From a virus: DNA of 27,366 bases. Of this stretch, positions 6,290-11,374 are shown piece after piece; position 1 is the stretch's first letter, and the number at the start of each line of letters is the position of its first letter. The stretch spans positions 1 to 27,366 of IMG/VR virus record IMGVR_UViG_3300012964_000050; one strand, written 5' to 3'. The position numbers were made by a program, and so were the translations under genes. The notes beneath the pieces are model-generated. The model did no database searches. It saw only the letters and a program-made list of their open reading frames with translations, and had not been told where the DNA came from.

Positions 6290-6778
6290 TTAGGCGGGGT
6301 CCGAAGCTGCCCCAGCCGCGCCGAGCTGGCGTGCGCGCTCAGCGATGAAACCGATGATGGCCAGCGTCTCGTCGGTGGGGTAGCCGGGCCGGTCGCCGCC
6401 AGCTTTGGCGTGCTTGGTGTATTCCTCGGCCGTGAACCATCGGCAACCAGCAGCGATCTTGTAGCCGCCAATCACGAGTTCGGCACCGTAGAAGGTGTAA
6501 CCGTCCTGGCGATTGACCGAGGCGAAAATGCGAGCGATTTTTTCGCCCCCCAGGTTCGCGCCCCGCAGGTTCGCGCCCCGCAGGTTCGCGCCCCACAGGT
6601 TCGCGCCCCCCAGGTTCGCGCCCCGCAGGTTCGCGCTCGTCAGGTCCGCGCTCGTCAGGTCCGCGCCTTCCAGATTCGCGCCCGTCAGGTCCGCGCCCCG
6701 CAGGTTCGCGCCCGTCAGGTCCGCGCCCCGCAGGTTCGCATAAGGACCGATCACTTTCACAAAGTCGTTAATGTGCAT
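6290..6778 (-). CDS. Pentapeptide-repeat protein
   Basis: A 162-aa protein; the ATG at 6778 has a GGAGG ribosome-binding site 5 bases upstream and is preferred over the ATG at 6811. Residues 14-78 are about 13 tandem A(N/D)LxG pentapeptides, which form a right-handed square beta-helix. The C-terminal part (about 80-162) has no repeats and contains [28 protein letters not shown], a module seen after pentapeptide stretches in other phage proteins. Some pentapeptide proteins mimic DNA and bind gyrase; others are structural. Here the role is unknown. The DNA shows a matching 15-bp periodicity (6550-6740), likely prone to slippage. Confidence 0.85.
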   Translation of the reverse strand: MHINDFVKVIGPYANLRGADLTGANLRGADLTGANLEGADLTSADLTSANLRGANLGGANLWGANLRGANLRGANLGGEKIARIFASVNRQDGYTFYGAELVIGGYKIAAGCRWFTAEEYTKHAKAGGDRPGYPTDETLAIIGFIAERARQLGAAGAASDPA

Positions 6779-6826
6779 CGCTGCCTCCAAAGCGTTTAGC
6801 AACCTCAACACGTCGTCGCCACATCG

Positions 6827-7054
6827 TCAAGCCAACATCTCCAACAGATCGATCTGTTCGCCCGCGTCCTTCCACCAGGCGCGAAGCTCAGCCACGAGGG
6901 CTGCTTTTTGCGCTTCGTCCAGGGTCTCCGGCAGGCGTTCCAGCCGGTAGCCCTGGACGGTGAAAGGCGACTTGCCGATCAATTTGCCGACGAATTCGTC
7001 CGGCCAGTTGGTCAGCTCGCGCACGACGCGGGTGAACAGGATATTTTCAGCCAT
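6827..7054 (-). CDS. Small helix-turn-helix-like protein, 75 aa
   Basis: The protein starts MAENILFTRVVRELTNWPDEF. The segment FVGKLIGKSPFTVQGYRLERLP resembles a helix-turn-helix of the Cro/repressor kind, and the remainder is helical (DEAQKAALVAELRAWWKDAG). The ATG at 7054 overlaps the end of the upstream membrane peptide by 8 bases (ATGGCTGA), which argues against the longer version from 7183. It could be a small transcription factor of the early operon. The HTH reading is by eye and uncertain. Confidence 0.55.
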   Translation of the reverse strand: MAENILFTRVVRELTNWPDEFVGKLIGKSPFTVQGYRLERLPETLDEAQKAALVAELRAWWKDAGEQIDLLEMLA

Positions 7055-7223
7055 GGATCGCCCAACCGATTTCGATGACCAGGACGAGCACGACGAACCA
7101 GGCGAGGCCGACCGCGACGAAGCGAGCCAACGCACGGCCGATTGAACCTTTGCGCACGGGTTGCCAATCCGGCAGCACGGCATAGCCGAATTCGCGCATT
7201 GGCGGGCGGTGATCGGTTCTCAA
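7047..7223 (-). CDS. Small single-span membrane protein, 58 aa
   Basis: The protein reads RTDHRPPMREFGYAVLPDW, then a basic stretch, then a hydrophobic segment (FVAVGLAWFVVLVLVIEIGWA) near the C-terminus. A TTG start at 7223 overlaps the upstream stop as TTGA and lies 7 bases after GGAGG; the internal ATG at 7199 would give 50 aa and has no good ribosome-binding site. The N-in topology with a soluble basic N-terminal part suggests an inner-membrane protein. Function is unknown; superinfection exclusion or host takeover are possibilities only. Confidence 0.6.
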   Translation of the reverse strand: MRTDHRPPMREFGYAVLPDWQPVRKGSIGRALARFVAVGLAWFVVLVLVIEIGWAIHG

Positions 7224-7480
7224 GTTTCATCCTCCACACTCATGCGTTCGCCGGCGATGTTGACGAAGACGTAGCCCGCCTTTTCGTCCCAACCGCGCAC
7301 CCACTCACCGCTCCAACCGAGCTTACGGCACAGAGCCCGTGCCGCGGCATTGTGATTGCGTTCGATGTTCAGTGCGTGGTCCCAAGGGACAATGACGTAC
7401 ACACCACTCGACGTGCGAGCCTTGATGCGGCTGCCGCGAAAGTTTGTTGGCGGCAACCAGTGCGTAATGATGGTTTGCAT
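7220..7480 (-). CDS. Small conserved phage protein, 86 aa
   Basis: The ATG at 7480 follows GAGGG; an ATG at 7534 is in a poor context and inside a hairpin, so it is rejected. The protein reads MQTIITHWLPPTNFRGSRIKART, then VIVPWDHALN, NHNAAARALCRKLGW and GYVFVNIAGE. I recognise this general layout (THWLPxTNxRGSRIKA, WDHxLN, AAxALCxKLGW) from small phage and proteobacterial proteins of unknown function. It looks like a small beta-barrel with one helix. Confidence 0.7.
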   Translation of the reverse strand: MQTIITHWLPPTNFRGSRIKARTSSGVYVIVPWDHALNIERNHNAAARALCRKLGWSGEWVRGWDEKAGYVFVNIAGERMSVEDET

Positions 7481-7512
7481 GATTTTCCCTCTTCCAGTCT
7501 GATCGCTGGTTG

Positions 7513-7540
7513 GAGCCCTTGGACTGCGATCCAAGGGCTC
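7513..7540. terminator. Strong 11-bp hairpin between small genes
   Basis: GAGCCCTTGGA (7513-7523) pairs perfectly with TCCAAGGGCTC (7530-7540) across a 6-base loop. It lies in the 190-bp gap upstream of the 86-aa gene. There is no U-tract on either strand, so it is better read as an attenuator, processing site or mRNA stabiliser than as a classic terminator. Confidence 0.5.
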
Positions 7541-7669
7541 GGATCAACGGCCAGTCCAGAATACGCCGCGCGCATTCCAGATGATTCAAGATCGCCAGGG
7601 TTTCTTTCGCTTTTGAATGGGTAGTGGCGGCGGTTGAAGCGGAAGGGTGAATTATTAATTTATAATTCA

Positions 7670-7777
7670 TTAATTCCGGCCTCCCAGTAAAGCGATCAAG
7701 GCGCCCAAGATCAGACCCAACACAAAGCCGATCCACCACACCCAAGCCAGCACATAAGTCAGAAATTCGTGCTTCAT
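7670..7777 (-). CDS. 35-aa membrane peptide
   Basis: The peptide starts MKHEFLTYVLAWVWW and continues through FVLGLILGALIALLGG; nearly all of it is one hydrophobic segment, with Lys/His at the N-terminus and Arg-Asn at the end. The ATG at 7777 has GGAGA 6 bases upstream, in the same TCTGGAGA leader style as the genes at 8354 and 8011. It is too short for usual gene callers. Small early membrane peptides of this sort occur in phage host-takeover regions; the function here is unknown. Confidence 0.6.
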   Translation of the reverse strand: MKHEFLTYVLAWVWWIGFVLGLILGALIALLGGRN

Positions 7778-7810
7778 AGTCCATCTCCAGAAAAGTTCGC
7801 CGGGATCGGC

Positions 7811-8011
7811 TTAAACGTTTTCGATTTCATGGATTTCAGCGGCTGACATATAGCCGCCCCAGCCGTGGCCTGACGGTCCGTGGTGCATCAGGACGCGATA
7901 CGAGCCGTCGCGCAGTTGGGCGCTGAGCTGGTAAGTGCTGCCGCGTGAATTAGTAAATTCGCGTTCCATGGCAACGTTGGTCAGTTTCTCGAAAATTTCA
8001 GCAGGATCCAT
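7811..8011 (-). CDS. Small early phage protein, 66 aa
   Basis: The protein starts MDPAEIFEKLTNVAMEREF and continues with GSTYQLSAQLRDGSYRVLMHHGPSGHGWGGYMSA. A GAGGGAG ribosome-binding site lies 8 bases before the ATG. It looks like a small alpha-plus-beta protein with a short antiparallel sheet. No family was recognised. It is an early gene in the leftward operon, where anti-host or anti-defence proteins are often found. Confidence 0.6.
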   Translation of the reverse strand: MDPAEIFEKLTNVAMEREFTNSRGSTYQLSAQLRDGSYRVLMHHGPSGHGWGGYMSAAEIHEIENV

Positions 8012-8045
8012 CGGGCTTTCTCCCTCTTCGCGAGCCGTCAGTCAG

Positions 8046-8082
8046 CCCGGATAACCCGCCGCACGAGCAGCGGGAAACCGGG
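8046..8082. other. Nested hairpin between early genes
   Basis: CCCGG (8046-8050) pairs with CCGGG (8078-8082), and inside it CCCGC (8055-8059) pairs with GCGGG (8070-8074). The structure fills most of the 76-bp gap between the first two leftward genes. It could attenuate or process the early transcript; no U-tract is present. Confidence 0.4.
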
Positions 8083-8087
8083 GCCGG

Positions 8088-8354
8088 CTAGAAGCCGCCA
8101 TGGATGGTAAAGCGGCCCTTGCCGAGATATTCGACTTTGTAGGCGGCCACACGGTTTTGTCGTTCGTAGCGCACGCGCCAAGTAGAGCGTGACTTGCCTA
8201 GAAACTCGATGGTCCCGTCAGTTTGGCCTCGAACGTGGCGGCCAATTTCGAAGGCTTCCCACATATCGGACGAACAGAAATAAGGGTTTTCGGCGCGGCC
8301 AACAGTCAGGCCTTTGACAAAGGCGTAGGTCAGTTCTGCATTAAGCTTGCGCAT
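8088..8354 (-). CDS. First gene of the leftward operon, 88 aa, unknown function
   Basis: The protein starts MRKLNAELTYAFVKGLTVGRAENPYFCSSDMWEAFEIGRHVRG and ends with a beta-rich basic half (STWRVRYERQNRVAAYKVEYLGKGRFTIHG). A GGAGA ribosome-binding site lies 6 bases before the ATG. It is the gene nearest the divergent control region and so likely the earliest leftward product. No known family was recognised. The AFVKG...W..F..GR layout suggests a small folded domain rather than a disordered peptide. Confidence 0.65.
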   Translation of the reverse strand: MRKLNAELTYAFVKGLTVGRAENPYFCSSDMWEAFEIGRHVRGQTDGTIEFLGKSRSTWRVRYERQNRVAAYKVEYLGKGRFTIHGGF

Positions 8355-8450
8355 GGCTCGTCTCCAGAAAGGTTAGCCGGGATCGGCGCAGGTGGCCCAG
8401 CCTTATATCGCCCTGCGTCGTCTCCCGGCCCAAGTGGCTGGGTCGTTCGA

Positions 8451-8486
8451 TGGTGCATATACACCACGCGTGTATCTGGCTGTCGA
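8451..8486 (-). promoter_or_regulatory. Candidate leftward early promoter with overlapping operator dyads
   Basis: On the minus strand a -35-like TCGACA (8486-8481) is followed 17 bases later by TGTATA (8463-8458), or 19 bases later by TATATG. Two dyads overlap it: TGGTG-CATATA-CACCA (8451-8466) and ATACAC-CACGC-GTGTAT (8459-8475), the latter lying across the spacer and the -10. That arrangement is typical of repressor control, but neither box is a perfect consensus. Confidence 0.4.
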
Positions 8487-8496
8487 GACCGATTTA

Positions 8497-8523
8497 GTGG
8501 TCTTGTGGTCTTTTAGTGGTCTT
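8497..8523. repeat. Three GTGGTCTT repeats
   Basis: GTGGTCTT occurs at 8497-8504, 8505-8512 and 8516-8523. The first two are directly adjacent and the third follows after TTA. They lie just upstream of the candidate leftward promoter and could be activator or initiator sites; this is inference. Confidence 0.6.
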
Positions 8524-8560
8524 TTAGGTTTCGGCACCACCGCGCAAGGTGGGGTCAGTT

Positions 8561-8621
8561 GGTGGTATTGTTGTGGTATTCCTTCTCTCTCCCGTAGGGA
8601 GAGAATACCACCAGTACCACC
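8561..8621. other. Long three-part hairpin
   Basis: Three stems nest in order: GGTGGTA (8561-8567) with TACCACC (8615-8621), GTGGTATT (8573-8580) with AATACCAC (8604-8611), and CTCTCCC (8587-8593) with GGGAGAG (8597-8603) around a 3-base loop. Small bulges separate the stems on the left arm. This is the strongest secondary structure in the control region. It may be a transcription barrier between the divergent units or a structured leader. Confidence 0.6.
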
Positions 8622-8700
8622 TGCCCCCATGCGGCCACCCCGAACAGATCGGACGACCGTTGGCTGGTGGTGGGGTGGTGCGGGGCTTGGCTACTCTGCA

Positions 8701-8757
8701 TGACGCGTGTAGGCGTCACTTTTGTCGGTGAGCCGCTGTTGAGCCGTACGCGTACGG
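8701..8757. repeat. Two short palindromes
   Basis: TGACGC (8701-8706) and GCGTCA (8713-8718) form a dyad with a 6-base spacer, followed by CTTTT. CCGTACGCGTACGG (8744-8757) is a perfect 14-bp palindrome. Both are plausible protein-binding sites in the control region. Confidence 0.5.
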
Positions 8758-8769
8758 TTCGAGTGAGTT

Positions 8770-8805
8770 TCAAATCTGGACGCACCGTCCAACTTTCAGC
8801 CTGGC
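8770..8805 (+). repeat. 36-bp direct repeat with operator-like dyad, copy 1
   Basis: This copy matches 8854-8889 at 31 of 36 positions. Its core CTGGACGCACCGTCCAA (8776-8792) is a 17-bp dyad with arms TGGAC/GTCCA. The spacing between the two cores is 84 bp, close to eight helical turns, as expected for cooperative binding on one face. Confidence 0.65.
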
Positions 8806-8853
8806 CCACAGATCCCCAAGCCAGAATGACAATGGTGTTCAACCTGATACGCC

Positions 8854-8889
8854 TCAAACTTGGACACTCCGTCCAACTTTCAACCTGGC
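8854..8889 (+). repeat. 36-bp direct repeat with operator-like dyad, copy 2
   Basis: The core TTGGACACTCCGTCCAA (8860-8876) has perfect 6-base arms around ACTCC. A third 17-bp dyad of related shape, TTGACAGCCGCCGTCAA, lies at 9168-9184 over a TTGACA box. The shared form is TTG(G)AC...GT(C)CAA, consistent with one dimeric regulator. Confidence 0.65.
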
Positions 8890-8906
8890 GCTGCCCGTGC
8901 TCCGAG

Positions 8907-8944
8907 CCGCCGAGCTGGCGGGCCGCCGCCCACCAGCTCGGCGG
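8907..8944. repeat. 12-bp perfect inverted repeat
   Basis: CCGCCGAGCTGG (8907-8918) pairs exactly with CCAGCTCGGCGG (8933-8944) around a 14-base GC-rich loop. It forms a very stable stem without a following U-tract. It could be a terminator-like barrier or a replication-associated structure. Confidence 0.6.
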
Positions 8945-8982
8945 GTCCTGGTCAGCGATCCGGGGAGATCGGGGGCAGGCGT

Positions 8983-9049
8983 GTTGGCGGAAAATTTTAT
9001 GAGCCGGTTCGCCGATACCGGAGAAAATCTCCAATTCCGATACACCAAC
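8983..9049 (+). other. Candidate folded RNA segment
   Basis: Outer pairing GTTGG (8983-8987) with CCAAC (9045-9049) stacks, with an ATACA bulge, on CGGAA (8988-8992) with TTCCG (9035-9039). Inside are CCGG (9004-9007) with CCGG (9018-9021), or the competing GGAGA (9020-9024) with TCTCC (9028-9032). The acceptor-like closing stem recalls a small structured RNA, but it is not a tRNA: no anticodon arm or normal T-arm fits. No transcription evidence. Confidence 0.25.
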
Positions 9050-9125
9050 TAGGTTTTAACCACGGCCAAACTTGACAGCGACCAGCGCCACGGCGACCAT
9101 CGGATTGCTCATCCCAGAGCCCACT

Positions 9126-9162
9126 GGCCCGCCGCTCGCCCTAACCAGCAGATCGGCGGGCC
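9126..9162. repeat. 9-bp inverted repeat followed by T-rich sequence
   Basis: GGCCCGCCG (9126-9134) pairs with CGGCGGGCC (9154-9162) across 19 bases, followed by TCTTCTTG on the plus strand. It is weakly terminator-like and lies just before the TTGACA box at 9168. Confidence 0.4.
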
Positions 9163-9167
9163 TCTTC

Positions 9168-9196
9168 TTGACAGCCGCCGTCAACCATGGCCGTAT
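9168..9196 (+). promoter_or_regulatory. Possible rightward promoter and dyad
   Basis: Consensus TTGACA (9168-9173) is followed 17 bases later by CCGTAT, a poor -10. TTGAC and GTCAA form a 17-bp dyad over the -35 box (9168-9184). A second TTGACA at 9072-9077 has GACCAT at 17 bases. Either could drive the rightward genes from 9291; both are weak by sequence. Confidence 0.3.
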
Positions 9197-9290
9197 CGGC
9201 CCAGTCGCGGACGCCGAAGACGATCTAGGTTGCCTCCCTCTTCCCAGCGTGTCCTCCGACGCCCGCGGCGGACCACAATCGGAGCCAACC

Positions 9291-9635
9291 ATGGCCGACG
9301 AACTCGAACCGCTGATCGGAGCCTTCCGAGCGCAGCCCGGCTACATCACCGGAGCCCAGGTCGCACTTACGCTGGAGCAGGTGAAGCTGTTCGTCCAGAA
9401 CTACGGCCAGCCCGCCGCCCCGGCGCCGGAACCCATGGTCGACCATACTGCGGTTGCGGCTCCCGAAGAACCGGTTCCCGAAGAACCGGTTCCCGAAGAA
9501 CCGGCTCCCGAAGAACCGGCTCCAGAAGAACCGGCTCCAGAAGAACCGGCTCCCGAAGAACCGGCTCCCGAAGTCGCGGAGGAACCGGCTCCCGAAGAAC
9601 CGGCTCCCGAAGTCGCGGAGGAACCGGCGCCGTGA
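9291..9635 (+). CDS. Acidic EEPAP-repeat protein, 114 aa
   Basis: The ATG at 9291 has GGAG 6 bases upstream; the frame is open back to 9072 but without support. Residues 1-45 look folded (ADELEPLIGAFRAQPGYITGAQVALTLEQVKLFVQNYG). The rest is an Ala-Pro linker followed by about ten EEP(A/V)P units, two of them interrupted by EVAEEPAP, ending at the stop. The DNA is a 15-bp tandem repeat. The tail should be extended and highly negative, comparable in style to Glu-Pro spacers of envelope-spanning proteins, but there is no membrane anchor. The stop overlaps the holin-like GTG start. Function is unknown; context suggests the lysis or early-late junction. Confidence 0.7.
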   Translation: MADELEPLIGAFRAQPGYITGAQVALTLEQVKLFVQNYGQPAAPAPEPMVDHTAVAAPEEPVPEEPVPEEPAPEEPAPEEPAPEEPAPEEPAPEVAEEPAPEEPAPEVAEEPAP

Positions 9636-9859
9636 CCGACCTTGAGCCCATGCCGCCCATGCAGCCGCAGACCTTCCTGGGTCTGGGCATGGACGTTTGG
9701 GGCTCGCTGATCCGTCATGCGCTGTCGTCGGTGTTCGCGACGCTGGGCGTGTCGTCCTACTTCTCGCAGAACCAGACGGGCGCGATCGCATCGGGACTGA
9801 TGCTGGTCCTGCCGGTGGTCTGGTCCGTGGCGCAGAAGCTGGAGGCCCGGAAGCGGTGA
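9632..9859 (+). CDS. Holin-like small membrane protein (Pam3-gp28 type)
   Basis: A 75-aa protein starting at GTG 9632, overlapping the upstream stop as GTGA. After a Met/Pro-rich N-terminus come two hydrophobic segments: WGSLIRHALSSVFATLGV (about residues 23-40) and AIASGLMLVLPVVWSVAQK (about 51-69), ending with a basic KLEARKR tail. The RHALS...G...W(S)xxQK pattern resembles the Pam3-gp28 family of putative phage holins, which form inner-membrane lesions that release endolysin. No endolysin is visible nearby, so the assignment depends on topology and this resemblance. Confidence 0.6.
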   Translation: MTDLEPMPPMQPQTFLGLGMDVWGSLIRHALSSVFATLGVSSYFSQNQTGAIASGLMLVLPVVWSVAQKLEARKR

Positions 9860-9960
9860 GCTGGAAGGATCCCGTCCTGTGGATCATGGCCAGCTACATC
9901 GTGGCCACTGGTGGCGCGACGGCGTGGTTGGTCTGGGAATTGCTGAAACGGAGGCCATGA
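9856..9960 (+). CDS. 34-aa membrane peptide beside the holin-like gene
   Basis: It starts at GTG 9856, overlapping the holin-like stop as GTGA, and ends overlapping the next ATG (ATGA). The peptide begins SWKDPVLWIMASYIVATGG and ends WLVWELLKRRP: one transmembrane helix with a basic C-terminus. It is too short for usual gene callers, but the coupled start and stop support it. It may modulate the holin or be a second small membrane lysis component. Confidence 0.6.
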   Translation: MSWKDPVLWIMASYIVATGGATAWLVWELLKRRP

Positions 9961-10127
9961 TGCCGCCGAAATCCGAAGCGCAGCGCCGATTGATGCACGC
10001 CGCGGCCAAGAAGAAGGGCGGCGCCGGCGGCGTTTCCCAGAAAGTCGGCAAGGAGTTTTCCGATGCCGACAAGCCGGGCAAGCTGCCCGAGCGCAAGAAA
10101 TCCAAGAAGCACAAGGGCCGGAAGTGA
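9957..10127 (+). CDS. Small basic phage protein, 56 aa
   Basis: It opens with two ATGs (9957 and 9960); GGAGG lies 2 and 5 bases away, so the second is probably used. The protein reads MPPKSEAQRRLMHAAAKKK, then GGVSQKVGKEFSDADKPGKLPERKKSKKHKGRK. The PxKSEAQRRxMxAA opening followed by KVxxEFxxADKxxKLPER is shared by small phage proteins similar to DUF3008. It is extremely basic and likely binds nucleic acid or is packaged; function is unknown. Confidence 0.7.
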   Translation: MMPPKSEAQRRLMHAAAKKKGGAGGVSQKVGKEFSDADKPGKLPERKKSKKHKGRK

Positions 10128-10408
10128 TCCGCGCGGCGGCGCTGACCGCCTTGGCGCTGCTCGGCGGATGCGTGTCGGTCGTCGAAGTGAAGACCCCTGG
10201 AGAAAAGCCCGAGATGTCGATCTGGCCTTTCGGAGTGAGGATCGAGCGCCGGGTCGGCGACAGCATAACCGCTCGACAAGCGACGCTGGGCGTGTCGTAT
10301 CTGTGCGGCGTCGTGGCGGCCGGCGCCTCCGTCGTCGCCTGTTCCGTCTACGACGAACCCGGCGCGAGATGGATGACATTCGATCCGAAACGGGAGACCG
10401 CGAAATGA
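10124..10408 (+). CDS. Small lipoprotein, 94 aa
   Basis: GTG start at 10124, overlapping the upstream stop as GTGA. The N-terminus is a lipoprotein signal (IRAAALTALALLGGC), with LGGC as the lipobox and Cys16 as the lipidated residue. The mature part starts VSVVEVKTPGEKPEMSIWPFGVRIER and includes a second hydrophobic stretch (VSYLCGVVAAGASVVAC) near residues 57-75. It would be anchored in the outer or inner membrane facing the periplasm. A spanin-type lysis lipoprotein is possible by position, but no matching i-spanin is present. Confidence 0.65.
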   Translation: MIRAAALTALALLGGCVSVVEVKTPGEKPEMSIWPFGVRIERRVGDSITARQATLGVSYLCGVVAAGASVVACSVYDEPGARWMTFDPKRETAK

Positions 10409-10887
10409 AAACCCTGCCCCTGGTGTTCGCCGCGTCGATGGCGCTTTCGGCCTGCGCAGCCGACCATATCGTCGTCGAGCGCGGCAGCGTGATCGGCGTC
10501 GGCGCGACCGGCAAACCGTCCGGCGCCGCCCTGGCGGCGGTGGGCTACTTCTCGGAGAGCGCCGCGGCGGTGCCCTACGTGAACAAGAAGACCGGGCAGC
10601 AATACGTGGTTCCCGGCCCCTGCGGCGGGTTCGATGCGGTATCCGTGGCGGCCAATGTCAACGGCGGGGCCGGGTCCGGCGGCGCGGTCGGCACGTCGAT
10701 GCAACTGAGCGTCACCGACGACCTGTCGGTGGGCGAGCCGGCCAAGCTGGCCAAGCTGGCCGCCATGCAGGCCGCCTCGCCGAACCTGAACATCCTCGAA
10801 GCTTACCGGGATTGCCGCAACGCCATGGTCGGCTCGAACGCCGCCTCTGCCGCCGGCGGGTCGACGACCTTCAATCCGTCCCGATGA
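10405..10887 (+). CDS. Lipoprotein, 160 aa, unknown function
   Basis: ATG at 10405, overlapping the previous stop as ATGA. The signal KTLPLVFAASMALSAC has the lipobox LSAC (Cys17). The mature protein is Gly/Ala/Val-rich with few charged residues, has Cys at about residues 72 and 137, and ends in a Ser/Ala/Gly-rich tail. No domain was recognised. Two successive lipoprotein genes beside holin-like genes suggest cell-envelope work such as outer-membrane disruption or superinfection exclusion; this is inference. Confidence 0.65.
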   Translation: MKTLPLVFAASMALSACAADHIVVERGSVIGVGATGKPSGAALAAVGYFSESAAAVPYVNKKTGQQYVVPGPCGGFDAVSVAANVNGGAGSGGAVGTSMQLSVTDDLSVGEPAKLAKLAAMQAASPNLNILEAYRDCRNAMVGSNAASAAGGSTTFNPSR

Positions 10888-11105
10888 CCACCGTGAAAGA
10901 GACCTTCACCTTTCCGCGTTCGTCGAACGTCGAGAGCGCGACCTACGATCCCCAGGACGAAACCCTGGAGATCGTGTTCATCGGCGGCCGGTCCTACAGC
11001 TACAGCGGCGTCCCCGTGCAGGAATACGAGCGGTTGTGCCGATCGCCCAGCGCCGGCAAGGCCGCCCGCCGAATCGGGAACATCTATCTCTATGAGGCCG
11101 GCTGA
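10884..11105 (+). CDS. KTSC-domain protein
   Basis: A 73-aa protein, essentially one KTSC domain: SSNVESATYDPQDETLEIVFIGG, then YSYSGVPVQEYERL, SAGKAARRIG and a C-terminal Tyr-rich end. KTSC domains are named for similarity to the C-terminus of some lysyl-tRNA synthetases, and stand-alone versions are common in phages with unknown function. The start overlaps the lipoprotein stop as ATGA. Confidence 0.85.
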   Translation: MTTVKETFTFPRSSNVESATYDPQDETLEIVFIGGRSYSYSGVPVQEYERLCRSPSAGKAARRIGNIYLYEAG

Positions 11106-11374
11106 TGTCCGCCGAGATCGTTCCGTTGACCGCCGCCTACCGATCTAACGAGCCGGAACCGACCGTGGTCGAGATGCTGGAAGAGTTGCTGGACCAGGCG
11201 CGCCGGGGAGAGATCGCTGGCCTGGCAGCCGCCTGGGTTAACAGCAACGGCGGCACGACCACCAACTGGGCTTCTGGGCGGGCCGAGGCTGCGCACATGT
11301 TGGCGAGCGTGACTCGCCTGTGGCGCCAGGTCGTCCAGGCCGATAGCTACTCCGGCATAGACATCCCCGGTTAG
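11105..11374 (+). CDS. Small phage protein, 89 aa, unknown function
   Basis: The ATG at 11105 overlaps the KTSC stop (TGATG). The protein has a helix (TVVEMLEELLDQARRGEIAG), then GLAAAWVNSNGGTTTNWASG, then a second helix (AAHMLASVTRLWRQVVQ). This pattern is common in small phage and prophage proteins of unknown role, often close to packaging genes. Its size and position two genes before the large terminase allow a small-terminase role, but no helix-turn-helix is evident. Confidence 0.65.
   Translation: MSAEIVPLTAAYRSNEPEPTVVEMLEELLDQARRGEIAGLAAAWVNSNGGTTTNWASGRAEAAHMLASVTRLWRQVVQADSYSGIDIPG

Larger units (their letters stand above)
8355..9290. promoter_or_regulatory. 936-bp divergent control region
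   Basis: No convincing gene was found on either strand: the open frames lack ribosome-binding sites and overlap strong inverted repeats. The region separates leftward replication genes from rightward late genes. It contains, left to right, a candidate leftward promoter with overlapping dyads, three GTGGTCTT repeats, a long hairpin, two short palindromes, a pair of 36-bp direct repeats with 17-bp dyads, a 12-bp inverted repeat, a folded segment, a 9-bp inverted repeat and two TTGACA boxes. It is the natural place for early/late switching and possibly an origin. Confidence 0.75.

Noticed and set aside
6278-6296. GGGTTAGGGTTAGG, a telomere-like motif
   Set aside because: Only two units in a small intergenic gap; most likely chance.
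6550-6740. Regular short repeats that could suggest a CRISPR array
   Set aside because: The 15-bp period is the codon image of pentapeptide repeats; there are no unique spacers.
7323-7670. Minus-strand ORF starting MNYKLIIHPS, coupled as TAATG to the 35-aa membrane peptide and preceded by GGGAGG
   Set aside because: It runs through the strong 11-bp hairpin and overlaps most of the better-supported 86-aa gene in another frame; its later residues read like out-of-frame translation. A short real peptide here cannot be fully excluded.
8983-9049. tRNA gene
   Set aside because: The closing stem is only 5 bp with a bulge, and no D-arm, anticodon arm or standard T-arm can be drawn.
9072-9290. Upstream extension of the EEPAP-repeat protein
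   Set aside because: No ribosome-binding site at 9072, and the stretch overlaps an inverted repeat and promoter-like boxes; GGAG is well placed before the ATG at 9291.
10124-10887. Classical two-gene spanin pair
   Set aside because: Both proteins are lipoproteins and neither has the N-terminal membrane anchor plus coiled coil of an i-spanin; one gene is not nested in the other.
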